Below are positions 63,965-64,000 of a stretch of DNA of 64,000 bases, in pieces (within the stretch, counting starts at the first letter, position 1; each line of letters begins with the position of its first letter). A program made the position numbers and the translations under genes. The notes beneath the pieces were generated by a model that was given only the letters and a program-made list of their open reading frames with translations, had not been told where the DNA came from and did not search any database. Origin of the DNA: Pseudomonas sp. ICMP22404 (GTDB lineage: Bacteria; Pseudomonadota; Gammaproteobacteria; Pseudomonadales; Pseudomonadaceae); contig NZ_VCNG01000006.1 in NCBI RefSeq assembly GCF_006227205.1, forward strand, positions 1 through 64,000, in the 5' to 3' direction.

Positions 63965-64000
63965 AGGGGTTGTGCCAGCCTGAGCCCGAGGGTCAAACCG

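Overview
The window reads as a chromosomal segment of a fluorescent Pseudomonas, most likely the P. fluorescens group. The reasons are high-GC genes, many copies of the typical Pseudomonas REP palindrome (GTGGGAGCGAGCCTGCTCGC), a complete muxABC-opmB efflux operon, and Pseudomonas-style paralogues throughout. No phage, transposase, integrase or CRISPR array was seen. Species assignment is inference.

Layout. 1-4.7 kb: the tail of a YbdD-like gene, a chemoreceptor with an extra C-terminal sensor region, and a TonB-dependent siderophore receptor behind a Fur-like box. 4.8-19.4 kb: a large catabolic island, almost all on the minus strand. It has two operons. The first encodes a polyamine-type ABC importer followed by a flavin reductase and a luciferase-like FMNH2-dependent monooxygenase. 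The second encodes a DUF1185 protein, an alpha/beta hydrolase, an aldehyde dehydrogenase, a second flavin reductase, a succinate-semialdehyde-type dehydrogenase and a PcaC-like protein. Between them lie ribBX (riboflavin precursor synthesis), a DUF1330 gene, a NUDIX gene and a GntR/FadR-type regulator. The near-identical motif TGG(T/A)ATACCATAATA occurs upstream of the importer operon, between ribBX and the DUF1330 gene, and upstream of the DUF1185 operon, so the island looks like one local regulon. This is the best candidate for an undescribed system: a Rut-like oxidative pathway for an unknown, perhaps nitrogen-containing, substrate that makes its own extra flavin.

20-27.9 kb: the conserved ATP-grasp / alpha-E / transglutaminase operon, a 135-bp-period tandem REP array, an acetyltransferase, an Asp/Glu racemase, a halovibrin-like lipoprotein, a DUF3313 lipoprotein and thiol peroxidase. 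28.1-37.8 kb: muxABC-opmB, with a repeat element between muxB and muxC and a recent tandem duplication of the 3' end of opmB. 37.8-42.4 kb: a dienoyl-CoA isomerase-like crotonase, nudC, a TSUP transporter, and an SRPBCC/zinc-alcohol-dehydrogenase pair. 42.7-46.6 kb: tRNA-Cys and tRNA-Leu, a NUDIX gene, several small genes and a polysaccharide-deacetylase lipoprotein. 46.7-52.9 kb: an orphan histidine kinase, an SPFH protein, tRNA-Ser, a YccA-family membrane protein, a secreted protein with one c-type heme motif, and an Lrp regulator. 53-64 kb: an EamA transporter, a GapN-like dehydrogenase lacking the usual catalytic Glu, a barrel-only autotransporter fragment beside a full autotransporter, an endonuclease/phosphatase-family protein, a PIG-L deacetylase and the start of a glycogen-metabolism locus (glgX).

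Start codons were chosen from visible ribosome-binding sites where possible. Family names come from motif recognition by eye, not from database searches.
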